From Pseudorhodoferax soli (lineage in GTDB: Bacteria > Pseudomonadota > Gammaproteobacteria > Burkholderiales > Burkholderiaceae_C): a stretch of 48,388 bases of DNA. The position numbers and the translations under genes are program-made. Where the stretch lies: NCBI RefSeq assembly GCF_003337555.1, contig NZ_QPJK01000021.1:1-48388 (forward strand), given 5' to 3'. This document shows, one piece after another, positions 8,408 through 16,100 of this stretch (positions are counted from its first letter, which is position 1; every line of letters begins with the position of its first letter). The notes below the pieces were generated by a model. That model ran no database searches. It was not told the DNA's origin and was given only the letters and a program-made list of their open reading frames with translations.

Positions 8408-9436
8408 ATGAAAGTCATCTACAGCGACCAGCACACCGGCCACGACCCGCAGCAGTTCATCGTGCGCGGCCGCATGAAGCGCAGCAACGAGCAGCCCGAA
8501 CGCGGCACGCTGCTGCTGAACGCCGCGCGCGCCCAGGGCCACGAGGTGGTGGCGCCCGCCGACCACGGCCCCGGCCCGCGCGCCGCGATCCACACGCCGC
8601 AGTACCTGCGCTTCCTGGAGACCGCGTGGGAGCGCTGGCAGCAGCTCGAGGGCGCGTCCGAAGAGGTGATGCCCAACGTGCACCCCTTCCCGGGCCAGCC
8701 CTTCACCTACCCCGACAGCCTGGTCGGCCAGGCCGGCTACCACATGGGCGACATGGCTTGCTCGATCGGCCGCCACACCTGGCACGCCGCGACCTGGTCG
8801 GCCCACGTGGCCACGCACGCGGCCCAGCTGGTGCTGGACGGCGAACGCGCCGCCTACGCGCTGTGCCGCCCGCCCGGCCACCATGCCTATGCCGACCGCG
8901 CCAACGGCTTCACCTACCTCAACAACGCGGCCATCGCGGCCCAGCATCTGCGCGGCCGGCACGACCGCGTGGCCATCCTGGACATCGACGTGCACCACGG
9001 CAACGGCACGCAGGGCATCTTCTGGCGCCGCCGGGACGTGCTGACCATCTCGCTGCACGGCGACCCCCACTTCTGCACGCCCTTCTTCACGGGCCACGCG
9101 CACGAGATGGGCGAAGGCGAAGGCCTGGGCTACAACCTGAACCTGCCGCTGGCGCGCGGCACGCAGGACGAGGGATTCCTCGCCGCGCTGGCGACGGCCC
9201 TGGCCACCATCCGCGCCTATGCGCCCGGGGCGCTGGTCGTGGCACTGGGGCTGGACGCGCACGAGCACGATCCCTACCAGATGCTGGGCGTCAGCACGGC
9301 GGGCTTCGGCCGCATCCTGGGCGAGATCGCGCGGCTGGGGCTGCCCACGGTGCTGGTGCAGGAAGGCGGCTACCTGTCGGAAGACCTGGGGCCCAACCTG
9401 GCGAGTGCGCTGGGTGGGTTCGAGAAGGCGGCCTGA
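8408..9436 (+). CDS. Acetylpolyamine-amidohydrolase-like protein (class II histone-deacetylase fold), copy 2
   Basis: 342 residues with a full set of catalytic residues: the His pair in PPGHHAYAD (158/159), zinc ligands in DIDVHHGNGT (Asp194, His196) and GLDAHEHDP (Asp283), and the tyrosine in QEGGYL (322). It resembles described bacterial acetylpolyamine amidohydrolases (for example Mycoplana ramosa, about 341 residues) along its length. It sits 8 nt after the SDR and 2 nt before the kinase. Context suggests it unmasks an N-acetylated amine that the kinase then phosphorylates. Substrate is inferred. Copy 1 at 3045 shares only the family-level pattern, so a recent tandem duplication is unlikely. 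Confidence 0.88.
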   Translation: MKVIYSDQHTGHDPQQFIVRGRMKRSNEQPERGTLLLNAARAQGHEVVAPADHGPGPRAAIHTPQYLRFLETAWERWQQLEGASEEVMPNVHPFPGQPFTYPDSLVGQAGYHMGDMACSIGRHTWHAATWSAHVATHAAQLVLDGERAAYALCRPPGHHAYADRANGFTYLNNAAIAAQHLRGRHDRVAILDIDVHHGNGTQGIFWRRRDVLTISLHGDPHFCTPFFTGHAHEMGEGEGLGYNLNLPLARGTQDEGFLAALATALATIRAYAPGALVVALGLDAHEHDPYQMLGVSTAGFGRILGEIARLGLPTVLVQEGGYLSEDLGPNLASALGGFEKAA

Positions 9437-9438
9437 GC

Positions 9439-10539
9439 ATGGAAGACCTCGACGCCGCGATCCGCGCGGCTTTGCCCGAAGCCGCGGTGTTGACCGCCCC
9501 GCCGGCGCCCGTCGCCACCGACTGGGCCGCCGACTTGCTGCAGCGCCTGTACGGCATGCAGGGCCAGCTCAAGCCACTGACGGGCGAGCGCGATGCCAAC
9601 TTCCTTCTGGAGCCCGCGGACACGTCCAACGGCGGCACGCGCTGCATGCTCAAGCTCTCGCACCCGGACGAAGACCCTGTGGTGGCGGACTTCCAGACCC
9701 AGGCGCTGCTGCATGTCGCGCGCACCGACCCAACCCTGCCCGTGCAGCGCCTGCTGCCGGATCGGCATGGCGCACCCTCGGTGCAGATCGAAGACGCGGA
9801 AGGCCGCGCCCGCGTGGCCCGCCTGTTCAGCTACCTCGAAGGCATGCCCATGCCGCAGGCGCCGCGCTCGGCCGCACAGCGGACCAGCGTGGCACGCATG
9901 TTGGCCCGGCTGGACTGCGCGCTGGCCGGCCTGGACCACCCGGCCGCCATGCGCGAGTTGCCCTGGGACATCCAGCGCGCCGACCGCGTGCGCCCGCTGC
10001 TCGTGCACGTGGCCGACCCGGCCCGGCGCGCACTGGCCGAGGCCGCGCTCGACGGCTTCGCGCAGCGCACCCAGCCCCGGCTGGCAGCCCTGCGCCGCCA
10101 GCCCATCCACAACGACTTCAACCTCTACAACCTGCTGGTCGATCCGGCCGACCCGACGCGTGTGTCCGGCATCCTGGACTTCGGCGACATGGTGCATGCG
10201 CCGCTGGTGGACGACCTGGCCGTCGCGGCCTCGTACCACATCGACGAACAGGGCGACGCGCTGGCCACCATCGCACGGTTCGCGGCGGACTACCACGCGG
10301 TCTCGCCGTTGACGGAGGCCGAGACCTTCGTGCTGCTCGACCTGGTGCGCGCACGCCTGGCCATGGTGGTCGCGATCAGCGGCTGGCGCGGCGCGCGCCA
10401 GCCCGATAACGTTCTCTACCTGATGCGCAACAACGCCGTGTCGTGGGCGCGCCTGCAGGCCTGCGCCAACCTGACTCCCGAGCAGGTGCAGGACGCCATC
10501 CACGCCGCCTGCCGCACCCAGGAGACCACCCATGCCTGA
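9439..10539 (+). CDS. APH-fold small-molecule kinase, hydroxylysine-kinase-like
   Basis: 366 residues of the aminoglycoside-phosphotransferase/choline-kinase fold. The ATP lysine is probably in MLKLSHPDED (Lys72). The catalytic loop is HNDFNLYNLL (His224, Asp226, Asn231) and the metal-binding motif is LDFGDM (Asp247). The next gene is an AGXT2L-like PLP enzyme. In animals the same two activities, hydroxylysine kinase and 5-phosphohydroxylysine phospho-lyase, act in series, so a catabolic kinase for a hydroxylated amine or amino acid is far more likely than antibiotic resistance. The stop overlaps the next gene by 8 nt. Confidence 0.82.
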   Translation: MEDLDAAIRAALPEAAVLTAPPAPVATDWAADLLQRLYGMQGQLKPLTGERDANFLLEPADTSNGGTRCMLKLSHPDEDPVVADFQTQALLHVARTDPTLPVQRLLPDRHGAPSVQIEDAEGRARVARLFSYLEGMPMPQAPRSAAQRTSVARMLARLDCALAGLDHPAAMRELPWDIQRADRVRPLLVHVADPARRALAEAALDGFAQRTQPRLAALRRQPIHNDFNLYNLLVDPADPTRVSGILDFGDMVHAPLVDDLAVAASYHIDEQGDALATIARFAADYHAVSPLTEAETFVLLDLVRARLAMVVAISGWRGARQPDNVLYLMRNNAVSWARLQACANLTPEQVQDAIHAACRTQETTHA

Positions 10540-11806
10540 GACCACCACCGCCGACCTGCTCGCGCGCCGCGCCCGCCTGCTGGGCCCGGCCTACCGGCTG
10601 TTCTACGAAGAGCCCTTCCACCCCGTGCGCGGCGACGGCGTGTGGCTGTTTGATGCCGCCGGCACGCCCTGGCTGGACGCTTACAACAACGTGGTGCCGC
10701 TGGGCCATGCGCGGCCCGAGGTGGTGGAGGCCATCGCGCGCCAGGCCTCCGTGCTGAACACGCACACGCGCTATCTGCACGAGGGCATCCTCGACTACGC
10801 CGAGCGCCTGTTGGCCACCATGCCGCCCGAACTCGGCCACGCCACCTTCACCTGCACGGGCAGCGAGGCCAACGACCTGGCCATGCGCATCGCCACGGCG
10901 CACACGGGCGGCACCGGGCTCATCGTCACGCGCTTCGCCTACCACGGCGTGACGGCGGCCATCGCCTGCGCCTCGCCCTCGCTGGGCCAGTACGTGCGCA
11001 TCGGCGACCACGTGCGGCTGGTCGACGCGCCCACGGGTGGTGATGCTGAAACCGGCAAGCGCTTCGCCGATGGCGTGCGCGCGGCCATCGCCGACCTGCA
11101 GGCCCATGGCCTGAAGCCGGCCGCGCTGCTGGTCGACACCGTGTTCTCCAGCGACGGCGTGTTCACGGCCCCGGCCGGTTTCCTGCGCGAAGCCGTGGAC
11201 GCCATCCACGCGGCCGGTGGCGTGTTCATCGCCGACGAGGTGCAGCCCGGCTTCGGCCGCACCGGCGAGGCCTTCTGGGGCTTTATGCGCCACGGCGTGG
11301 TGCCCGACATCGTGACCATGGGCAAGCCCATGGGCAACGGCCACCCGGTGGCTGGCCTGACGGTGCGGCCCGAGGTGATGAAAGCCTTCGGCCAGGCCAG
11401 CCGCTACTTCAACACCTTCGGCGGCAACCCGGTCTCCATGGCCGCGGCGTCGGCCGTGCTCGACGTGATCGAGCAGAACGATTTGCAGCGCAACGCGCTG
11501 AACGTGGGCAGCTACCTGCGCGAGAAGCTGGCCGCGCTGGGCCAGCGCCATGCCATCGTCGGCGAGGCCCGCGGCGCCGGCCTGTTCATCGGCCTGGAAC
11601 TGGTGACCGACCGCGCCACGCGCGCGCCGGCCACCGCGCAGGCGGCCAAGGTGGTCAACGGCCTGCGCCAGCGCCAGGTGCTGCTCAGCGCGACCGGGCC
11701 AGACGCCAACGTGCTCAAGATCCGCCCGCCGCTGGTGTTCCAGCGCGAGCATGCGGACCTGCTGGTAGAACGGCTGGACGAGGTGCTGGGCACGCTGTTC
11801 GGCTGA
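10532..11806 (+). CDS. Class III PLP enzyme, AGXT2L / phospho-lyase-like
   Basis: 424 residues, class III aminotransferase fold. The segments LDAYNNVVPLGHARPEVVEA, LNTHTRYLHEGILDYAERL and MGKPMGNGHPVAGL are typical of the AGXT2L branch, which includes ethanolamine-phosphate and 5-phosphohydroxylysine phospho-lyases. The PLP lysine is Lys265, the pyridine aspartate is Asp235 (IADEVQPGFGRTG), and the phosphate loop is TGSEAND. The enzyme would eliminate phosphate and ammonia to leave an aldehyde. It overlaps the kinase gene by 8 nt and AGGAGA precedes the start. A true transaminase activity cannot be excluded from sequence alone. Confidence 0.83.
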   Translation: MPETTTADLLARRARLLGPAYRLFYEEPFHPVRGDGVWLFDAAGTPWLDAYNNVVPLGHARPEVVEAIARQASVLNTHTRYLHEGILDYAERLLATMPPELGHATFTCTGSEANDLAMRIATAHTGGTGLIVTRFAYHGVTAAIACASPSLGQYVRIGDHVRLVDAPTGGDAETGKRFADGVRAAIADLQAHGLKPAALLVDTVFSSDGVFTAPAGFLREAVDAIHAAGGVFIADEVQPGFGRTGEAFWGFMRHGVVPDIVTMGKPMGNGHPVAGLTVRPEVMKAFGQASRYFNTFGGNPVSMAAASAVLDVIEQNDLQRNALNVGSYLREKLAALGQRHAIVGEARGAGLFIGLELVTDRATRAPATAQAAKVVNGLRQRQVLLSATGPDANVLKIRPPLVFQREHADLLVERLDEVLGTLFG

Positions 11807-11810
11807 CGGC

Positions 11811-11838
11811 TTGAAAACGATTTTTTTGTTACTACAAT
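11811..11838 (+). promoter_or_regulatory. Sigma-70-type promoter of the toxin-antitoxin operon
   Basis: TTGAAA (11811-11816) and TACAAT (11833-11838) are separated by 16 bp, in a strikingly AT-rich island within GC-rich DNA. The expected transcription start is at or within a base or two of the GTG start codon at 11845, so the toxin mRNA should have almost no leader. Confidence 0.7.
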
Positions 11839-11846
11839 GAAATCGT
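11817..11846. promoter_or_regulatory. Perfect inverted repeat around the -10 box, candidate autoregulatory operator
   Basis: ACGATTT at 11817-11823 and AAATCGT at 11840-11846 are exact reverse complements separated by 16 bp. Their centres are 23 bp apart, about two helical turns. They flank the -10 element, where binding by a toxin-antitoxin complex would block RNA polymerase. Operator function is inferred. Confidence 0.55.
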
Positions 11847-12138
11847 GTTCACCGTCGTCGAAACACCGACCTTCCAGAAGCAGGCCGCTGCCATCTGGTC
11901 GCAGGACGAGCGCCATGCCTTCATTGCCTGGATCGCAGCCCACCCCGAAGCGGGTGATGTGATCCCTGGCGCCGATGGCGCGCGCAAGGTCCGCTGGGCC
12001 GTGCAGGGCAAAGGCAAGCGGTCCGGCGCACGGGTGATCTACTTCAACCTGTCCGGCGACGAGATCGTGTTGCTGGTGGCCGTCTATGCCAAGGCCGACC
12101 AGACCAACATCGCGCCCAAGGACATCCACCGGAGTTAG
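11845..12138 (+). CDS. RelE/HigB-like toxin of a type II toxin-antitoxin pair
   Basis: 97 residues read from GTG. Features of the RelE-type fold are the basic block KVRWAVQGKGKRSGARVIYF, followed by the strand DEIVLLVAVYAKADQTNI. This is the pattern of PF06296-like toxins, which cleave ribosome-bound mRNA. No ATG lies in frame upstream and no Shine-Dalgarno is visible, because the predicted mRNA starts at the GTG. The gene is followed two bases after its stop by the antitoxin. The conserved lysines and arginine suggest an active nuclease, but this cannot be proven here. Confidence 0.82.
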   Translation: MFTVVETPTFQKQAAAIWSQDERHAFIAWIAAHPEAGDVIPGADGARKVRWAVQGKGKRSGARVIYFNLSGDEIVLLVAVYAKADQTNIAPKDIHRS

Positions 12139-12140
12139 GC

Positions 12141-12479
12141 ATGGGGCTGAAACGTCTGAACATCGACAAGGTTGCGGCCGCCATCGAGGCGGATGCCGGC
12201 GAGGCCTTGCAAGGCCTGCGGGAGTCCTTGGCCGAAGCCAAGGCGGCCCGGTTCGCGGCCGTCCACACGCCAGAGCAGATCGCGGCGCGCAAACGCGGCC
12301 GACCAGCCGGCAGCGTGAAGGCAGATGCCAAGGTCTCGACCACGATCCGTTTCGACCCGGAGGTGCTGGAAGGGCTCAAGGCCACGGGGCCGGGCTGGCA
12401 AACCCGCGTGAACGACACCTTGCGCCGGGCACTCAAGGCCGGCCGCCTCAAGCCCGACACGGCCGAGACGGAAAGTTGA
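12141..12479 (+). CDS. BrnA-like antitoxin
   Basis: 112 residues. The C-terminal half carries STTIRFDPEVLEGLKATG followed by PGWQTRVNDTLRRAL, the pattern of BrnA/DUF4415-type ribbon-helix-helix antitoxins. The N-terminal half is helical and Ala/Glu-rich and should wrap the toxin. GGAG lies 6 nt before the ATG. BrnA normally pairs with BrnT, whereas here it follows a RelE/HigB-like toxin, so the pair looks like a recombined module. It probably represses the operon through the inverted repeat at the promoter. Confidence 0.8.
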   Translation: MGLKRLNIDKVAAAIEADAGEALQGLRESLAEAKAARFAAVHTPEQIAARKRGRPAGSVKADAKVSTTIRFDPEVLEGLKATGPGWQTRVNDTLRRALKAGRLKPDTAETES

Positions 12480-12510
12480 GCGGCTGGGCTATCCTTCGGC
12501 CCGCACCACC

Positions 12511-13293
12511 ATGGGCCAAGCCTTCCAATCCCTCTCGCTGCCCGCCGTCATGGCCTGGGGCCTGCTGTTCTTCGGCGGCATCTACCTGGGCCTGGGCGGG
12601 CTGAACTGGCTGCTCACGCGGCACCTGCTGCCGGCGCTGGGCATCGGCCGCATCCTCGATCCTCGGCCCGTCACGCCCGAGCAGCTGCGGCGCGAGTTGC
12701 TGCAGTCCGGCGGCTCGGTGCTGGTGTTCGGCCTGGGCATGGTCTTTCCCTGGGGGCTGCTGCAGCTGGGCTGGGCCCGCTTCGCGGTGGATCCGAGCGG
12801 CTGGCGCATCGCGGCGGAAATCCTGGTGCTCGTGGTCTGGAACGACATCCACTTCTGGATCAACCACCGGCTGCTGCACACGCGCTGGCTCAGGCGCTTC
12901 CACGGCCCGCACCACCGCTCGGTGGTCAGCACGCCCTGGTCCACCTACAGCTTCCACCCGGTGGAGGCGGCCATGCTGGGCAACGTGATCCTGCTGCCCA
13001 TGGTGCTGCACGACTTCAGCTTCTGGGCGCTGGCCTCGGTGCCGGTGTTCAGCCTGGTGCTCAACAACATCGGCCACGCCAACTACGACTTCTTCACCGG
13101 CGTCTCCTACAGCCACTGGTTCGCGGCCAGCCGGCGCCACCACCTGCACCATGCAGCGCATGCCGGCAACTACGGCTTCCAGTTCACCTTCATGGACAGG
13201 CTGTTCCGCACCCGGCTGCCGGCCGATGCGGCCGATCCGCAGATCGCCGCGTTCCGGCGCAAGCAACAGGCCCGGCGTGCGCCCGTGGGCTGA
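12511..13293 (+). CDS. Sterol-desaturase / fatty-acid-hydroxylase superfamily membrane enzyme
   Basis: 260 residues with several membrane helices and the eight-histidine diiron pattern of the superfamily: HFWINHRLLH (about 114-123), HGPHH (131-135), SFHPVE, and the late cluster RRHHLHHAAH followed by GNYGF. Members hydroxylate or desaturate lipids, carotenoids or sterol-like molecules in the membrane. It starts the four-gene cluster running to 17.0 kb and overlaps the next gene by 17 nt. Substrate is unknown; the neighbouring desaturase and ketosynthase argue for an acyl chain. Confidence 0.85.
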   Translation: MGQAFQSLSLPAVMAWGLLFFGGIYLGLGGLNWLLTRHLLPALGIGRILDPRPVTPEQLRRELLQSGGSVLVFGLGMVFPWGLLQLGWARFAVDPSGWRIAAEILVLVVWNDIHFWINHRLLHTRWLRRFHGPHHRSVVSTPWSTYSFHPVEAAMLGNVILLPMVLHDFSFWALASVPVFSLVLNNIGHANYDFFTGVSYSHWFAASRRHHLHHAAHAGNYGFQFTFMDRLFRTRLPADAADPQIAAFRRKQQARRAPVG

Positions 13294-14182
13294 GCGCCTG
13301 CCCCGGCTGCGCCACCGCAGCGACTGGCAGAGCCTGCTGTACCTGGTGGCCTTGCCGGCCCTCGCGGCCTGGCAGTGGCTGCATGGTTTCAACGCCCTGC
13401 TCTACGCGGCGATGCTGTTCCTCACGCTGGGCATCGGCGTGATCCACCACAACCACACGCACCTGCGCATGTGGCGCGGGCGCCGCACCAACCGGGCCAC
13501 CGACCTGTGGATCACGCTGCTGCAGGGCCACCCGAGCTTCGTGTTCTGGCCGGCGCATGTGGCCAACCACCACCGCCACCGCCACGGCCCGCTGGACATG
13601 GCGCGCACCTACCGCTTCGGCGGCGACACCAACCACCTGCTCGGCTACCTGCTGCACCCGTTGCAGGCGGCGTGGGTGCTGTACCCGCTGTTCCTGCGCT
13701 GGCTGGGCCGGCTGCACCGCCACCAGCCCGGCGCCTTTCGCTACTGCATGGCGCAGTACGCCGTGTGGCTGGGTTCCTGGGCGCTGCTGCTGGCAATGGA
13801 CTGGCGCAAAGCCCTGCTGTTCGTGATCGTGCCGCAGCTGCACGGCCTGCACTGGCTGCTGGCCACCAACTACCTGCAGCACGCGCACGCCGACGGCAGC
13901 GCGGGCGGGCGCCAGCCGCAGGGCCAGTTCAACTACGCGCGCAACTTCGAGGGCTGGCTCAACCCGCTGCTGTTCAACATCGGCCTGCACACGGCCCACC
14001 ACGAGCACCCGCACGCGCACTGGTCGGAACTGCGCGGCCTGCACCACGCGCACTACCGCGCGCGCGTCGATCCTGCCCTCAACGAAGGCGGGCTGGTGCC
14101 GTATATGCTGCGCGTGTTCGTGCTCGGCAGCGTGCTGCCGCGCTACCGCAGCCGCTCGCTGATGCCGGCCCCAACCGACTGA
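13277..14182 (+). CDS. Membrane fatty-acid desaturase
   Basis: 301 residues from a GTG inside the end of the previous gene; no ATG fits before the first helix. The three histidine boxes of integral-membrane diiron desaturases are visible: HHNHTH (about 57-62), HVANHHRHRH (94-103) and HTAHHEHPHAHW in the C-terminal half. Hydrophobic helices flank them (for example LLYLVALPALAAWQWL). It should introduce a double bond into a lipid-linked or protein-linked acyl chain. Tight coupling with the hydroxylase before it and the ketosynthase after it (13-nt gap) indicates one pathway. Confidence 0.85.
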   Translation: MRPWAERLPRLRHRSDWQSLLYLVALPALAAWQWLHGFNALLYAAMLFLTLGIGVIHHNHTHLRMWRGRRTNRATDLWITLLQGHPSFVFWPAHVANHHRHRHGPLDMARTYRFGGDTNHLLGYLLHPLQAAWVLYPLFLRWLGRLHRHQPGAFRYCMAQYAVWLGSWALLLAMDWRKALLFVIVPQLHGLHWLLATNYLQHAHADGSAGGRQPQGQFNYARNFEGWLNPLLFNIGLHTAHHEHPHAHWSELRGLHHAHYRARVDPALNEGGLVPYMLRVFVLGSVLPRYRSRSLMPAPTD

Positions 14183-14195
14183 TTCCAAGAACAAC

Positions 14196-16100
14196 ATGCC
14201 CGTCACCTTCGACCGTGTCTTCGTCCAGAGCGCCGGCTACTTCCTGCCCGGCGAGCCGGTGGGCAACGCGCAGATGGACGCCTACATCGCGCCGCTGAAC
14301 CGCATGTCCACGCGCATCCAGCGCCGCATCCTGGCGGAGAACGGCATCCAGCAGCGCCACTACGCCATCGACACCGAAGGCCGCACCGTCTTCAGCAACG
14401 CGCAGATGGCAGCCCACGCGGTGCGCGACTGCCTGCAGCGCGGCGGCAGCACGCTGGCCGATGTCTCGCTGTTGGCCTGCGGCAGCTCGGGCGGCGACAC
14501 GCTGATGCCCGGCTTCGCCAACATGGTGCAGGGCGAGCTCGCCGCGCCGCCGATGGAGACGCTGTCGGTGCATGGCATCTGCGCCGCCGGCGTCTCGGCC
14601 ATCCAGGCCGCCGCGCAGGGCGTGCAGCTCGGCGCGCACCGCGCCGCGCTGGCCGTGGCCAGCGAACTGCCCTCGCGGCTGTTCAAGCGTTCGCGCTTCG
14701 CGGCGCGCAACTACGACATCGATTTCGACGCGCACTTCCTGCGCTGGATGCTGTCCGACGGCGCCGGCGCGCTGCTGCTGTCCGACAGCACCGCCGCCCT
14801 GCCCCAGGCGCCCGGCCTGCGCCTGCAGCTCAAATGGGTCCACCAGCGCGCGTTCTCGGGCGACTACCCGGTCTGCATGCAGCTGGGCCTGACGGAAGAC
14901 CGCGCGCGCGGCCACCTGGATTTCGACTCCTGGGGCGAGGCCGAGGCCGCCGGTGCGCTGTCGCTGCGCCAGGACATCCGGCTGCTGCCGCACTTGTTCG
15001 ATATCGGCATCCACGAGTACGCGCAGCTGGTGCACGGCGGCTGGCTCGACCCGGCCAAGGTCGACCATTTCCTGTGCCACTACTCGTCGGAAAAGTTCAT
15101 CCCCGTGGTCGAGGACCTCATGGACAAGGCCGGCCTCGCGATCCCGCGCGAGCGCTGGTACAGCAACCTGGCCTGGCGCGGCAACACCGGTGCGGCCTCC
15201 ATCCTCGTGATGCTGGCCGAGTTCCTGCACACGCGGCAGCTCAAGGCCGGCGAACAGCTGTTTTGCTACGTGCCCGAGTCGGGCCGTTTCATGGCCGCCT
15301 ACATGCTGCTGGAGGTGCAAGCGGTCGATGCGCCCGTGCCGGCCCGCCCGGCCGCACGCACGGCCGCCCCCGACGAGGCCAGCATCGCCCCGCCGCACGA
15401 CCCGGCCACCGCGCCCGCGCCGCTGCGCGACCTGCTGACCGAGCTGGCATCCATCTGGCACGGCTACCGCTCCGAGGTCTGGCGCACGCCCCTCGTGCGG
15501 CAGATCCGCGAGCGGCGCTTCGCCGTGCCCGACTACCTCAACTGGATGGAGCACTGGGTGCCGCAGGTGCGCGAAGGCAGCCTGTGGATGCGCGAGGGCG
15601 CGGCCTCGCTGAGCGCGCCCTACCAGGGCCTGGCATCGCTGATCGGCCTGCACGCGGGCGAGGAGCAGAACGACTTCCGCATCCTGTTCGACGACTACCG
15701 CCGGGCCGGCGGCGCCATCGCCGACATCGACGTGTTGCGTCGCAACCCGGGCGGCGAGGCGCTCAACGCCTACCTGCACCGGCTGGCGGCCATGCCCGAC
15801 CCGTTCGGGCTGCTGGGCGCGATCTACATCATCGAGGGCACGGGCCAGCGCATCGTGCCGGCCCTGCTGCCGCTGCTCAAGGCCGGCCTGCCGCTGCCGC
15901 CGGACGCCTTCCGCTTCCTCGAATACCACGGCCACAACGACGAGAACCACCTCGCGCGCTGGCTCACGGCCGTGGAGATGGTGGTGGCGCTCGATGGCGA
16001 GGGCCGCGCTGCGCGGCAGATCCTCGCCACGGCGCGGCACACGGCGGCGCTGTACCTCATGCAGTTCCAGCATGTGACCGAAGGGCGGGGGGCGGCATGA
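14196..16100 (+). CDS. Fusion of a KAS III-type ketosynthase with a heme-oxygenase-like diiron domain
   Basis: 634 residues. Residues 1 to about 375 are a thiolase-fold 3-oxoacyl-ACP synthase III, with nucleophile Cys129 in SVHGICAAGVSAI, His295 in CHYSSEK and Asn330 in WRGNTGAASI. An Ala/Pro-rich linker follows (about 377-408). Residues about 410-625 form a helical domain of the iron-containing redox (HDO) type, with candidate ligands in LHAGEEQND (His486), IIEGTGQR (Glu547) and EYHGHNDENH (Glu576, His578, Asp582, His585). HDO enzymes such as UndA act oxidatively on fatty-acid or amino-acid substrates. The fusion suggests chain extension followed by oxidation of the same acyl product. The product is unknown. 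Confidence 0.8.
   Translation: MPVTFDRVFVQSAGYFLPGEPVGNAQMDAYIAPLNRMSTRIQRRILAENGIQQRHYAIDTEGRTVFSNAQMAAHAVRDCLQRGGSTLADVSLLACGSSGGDTLMPGFANMVQGELAAPPMETLSVHGICAAGVSAIQAAAQGVQLGAHRAALAVASELPSRLFKRSRFAARNYDIDFDAHFLRWMLSDGAGALLLSDSTAALPQAPGLRLQLKWVHQRAFSGDYPVCMQLGLTEDRARGHLDFDSWGEAEAAGALSLRQDIRLLPHLFDIGIHEYAQLVHGGWLDPAKVDHFLCHYSSEKFIPVVEDLMDKAGLAIPRERWYSNLAWRGNTGAASILVMLAEFLHTRQLKAGEQLFCYVPESGRFMAAYMLLEVQAVDAPVPARPAARTAAPDEASIAPPHDPATAPAPLRDLLTELASIWHGYRSEVWRTPLVRQIRERRFAVPDYLNWMEHWVPQVREGSLWMREGAASLSAPYQGLASLIGLHAGEEQNDFRILFDDYRRAGGAIADIDVLRRNPGGEALNAYLHRLAAMPDPFGLLGAIYIIEGTGQRIVPALLPLLKAGLPLPPDAFRFLEYHGHNDENHLARWLTAVEMVVALDGEGRAARQILATARHTAALYLMQFQHVTEGRGAA

Noticed and set aside
9439-10539. 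Aminoglycoside resistance gene
   Set aside because: The APH fold is shared by many metabolic kinases, and the overlap with an AGXT2L-like gene points to amine catabolism.
11820-11827. T-run as the terminator of the upstream PLP-enzyme gene
   Set aside because: No GC-rich stem precedes it, and the run sits in the spacer of a good promoter.
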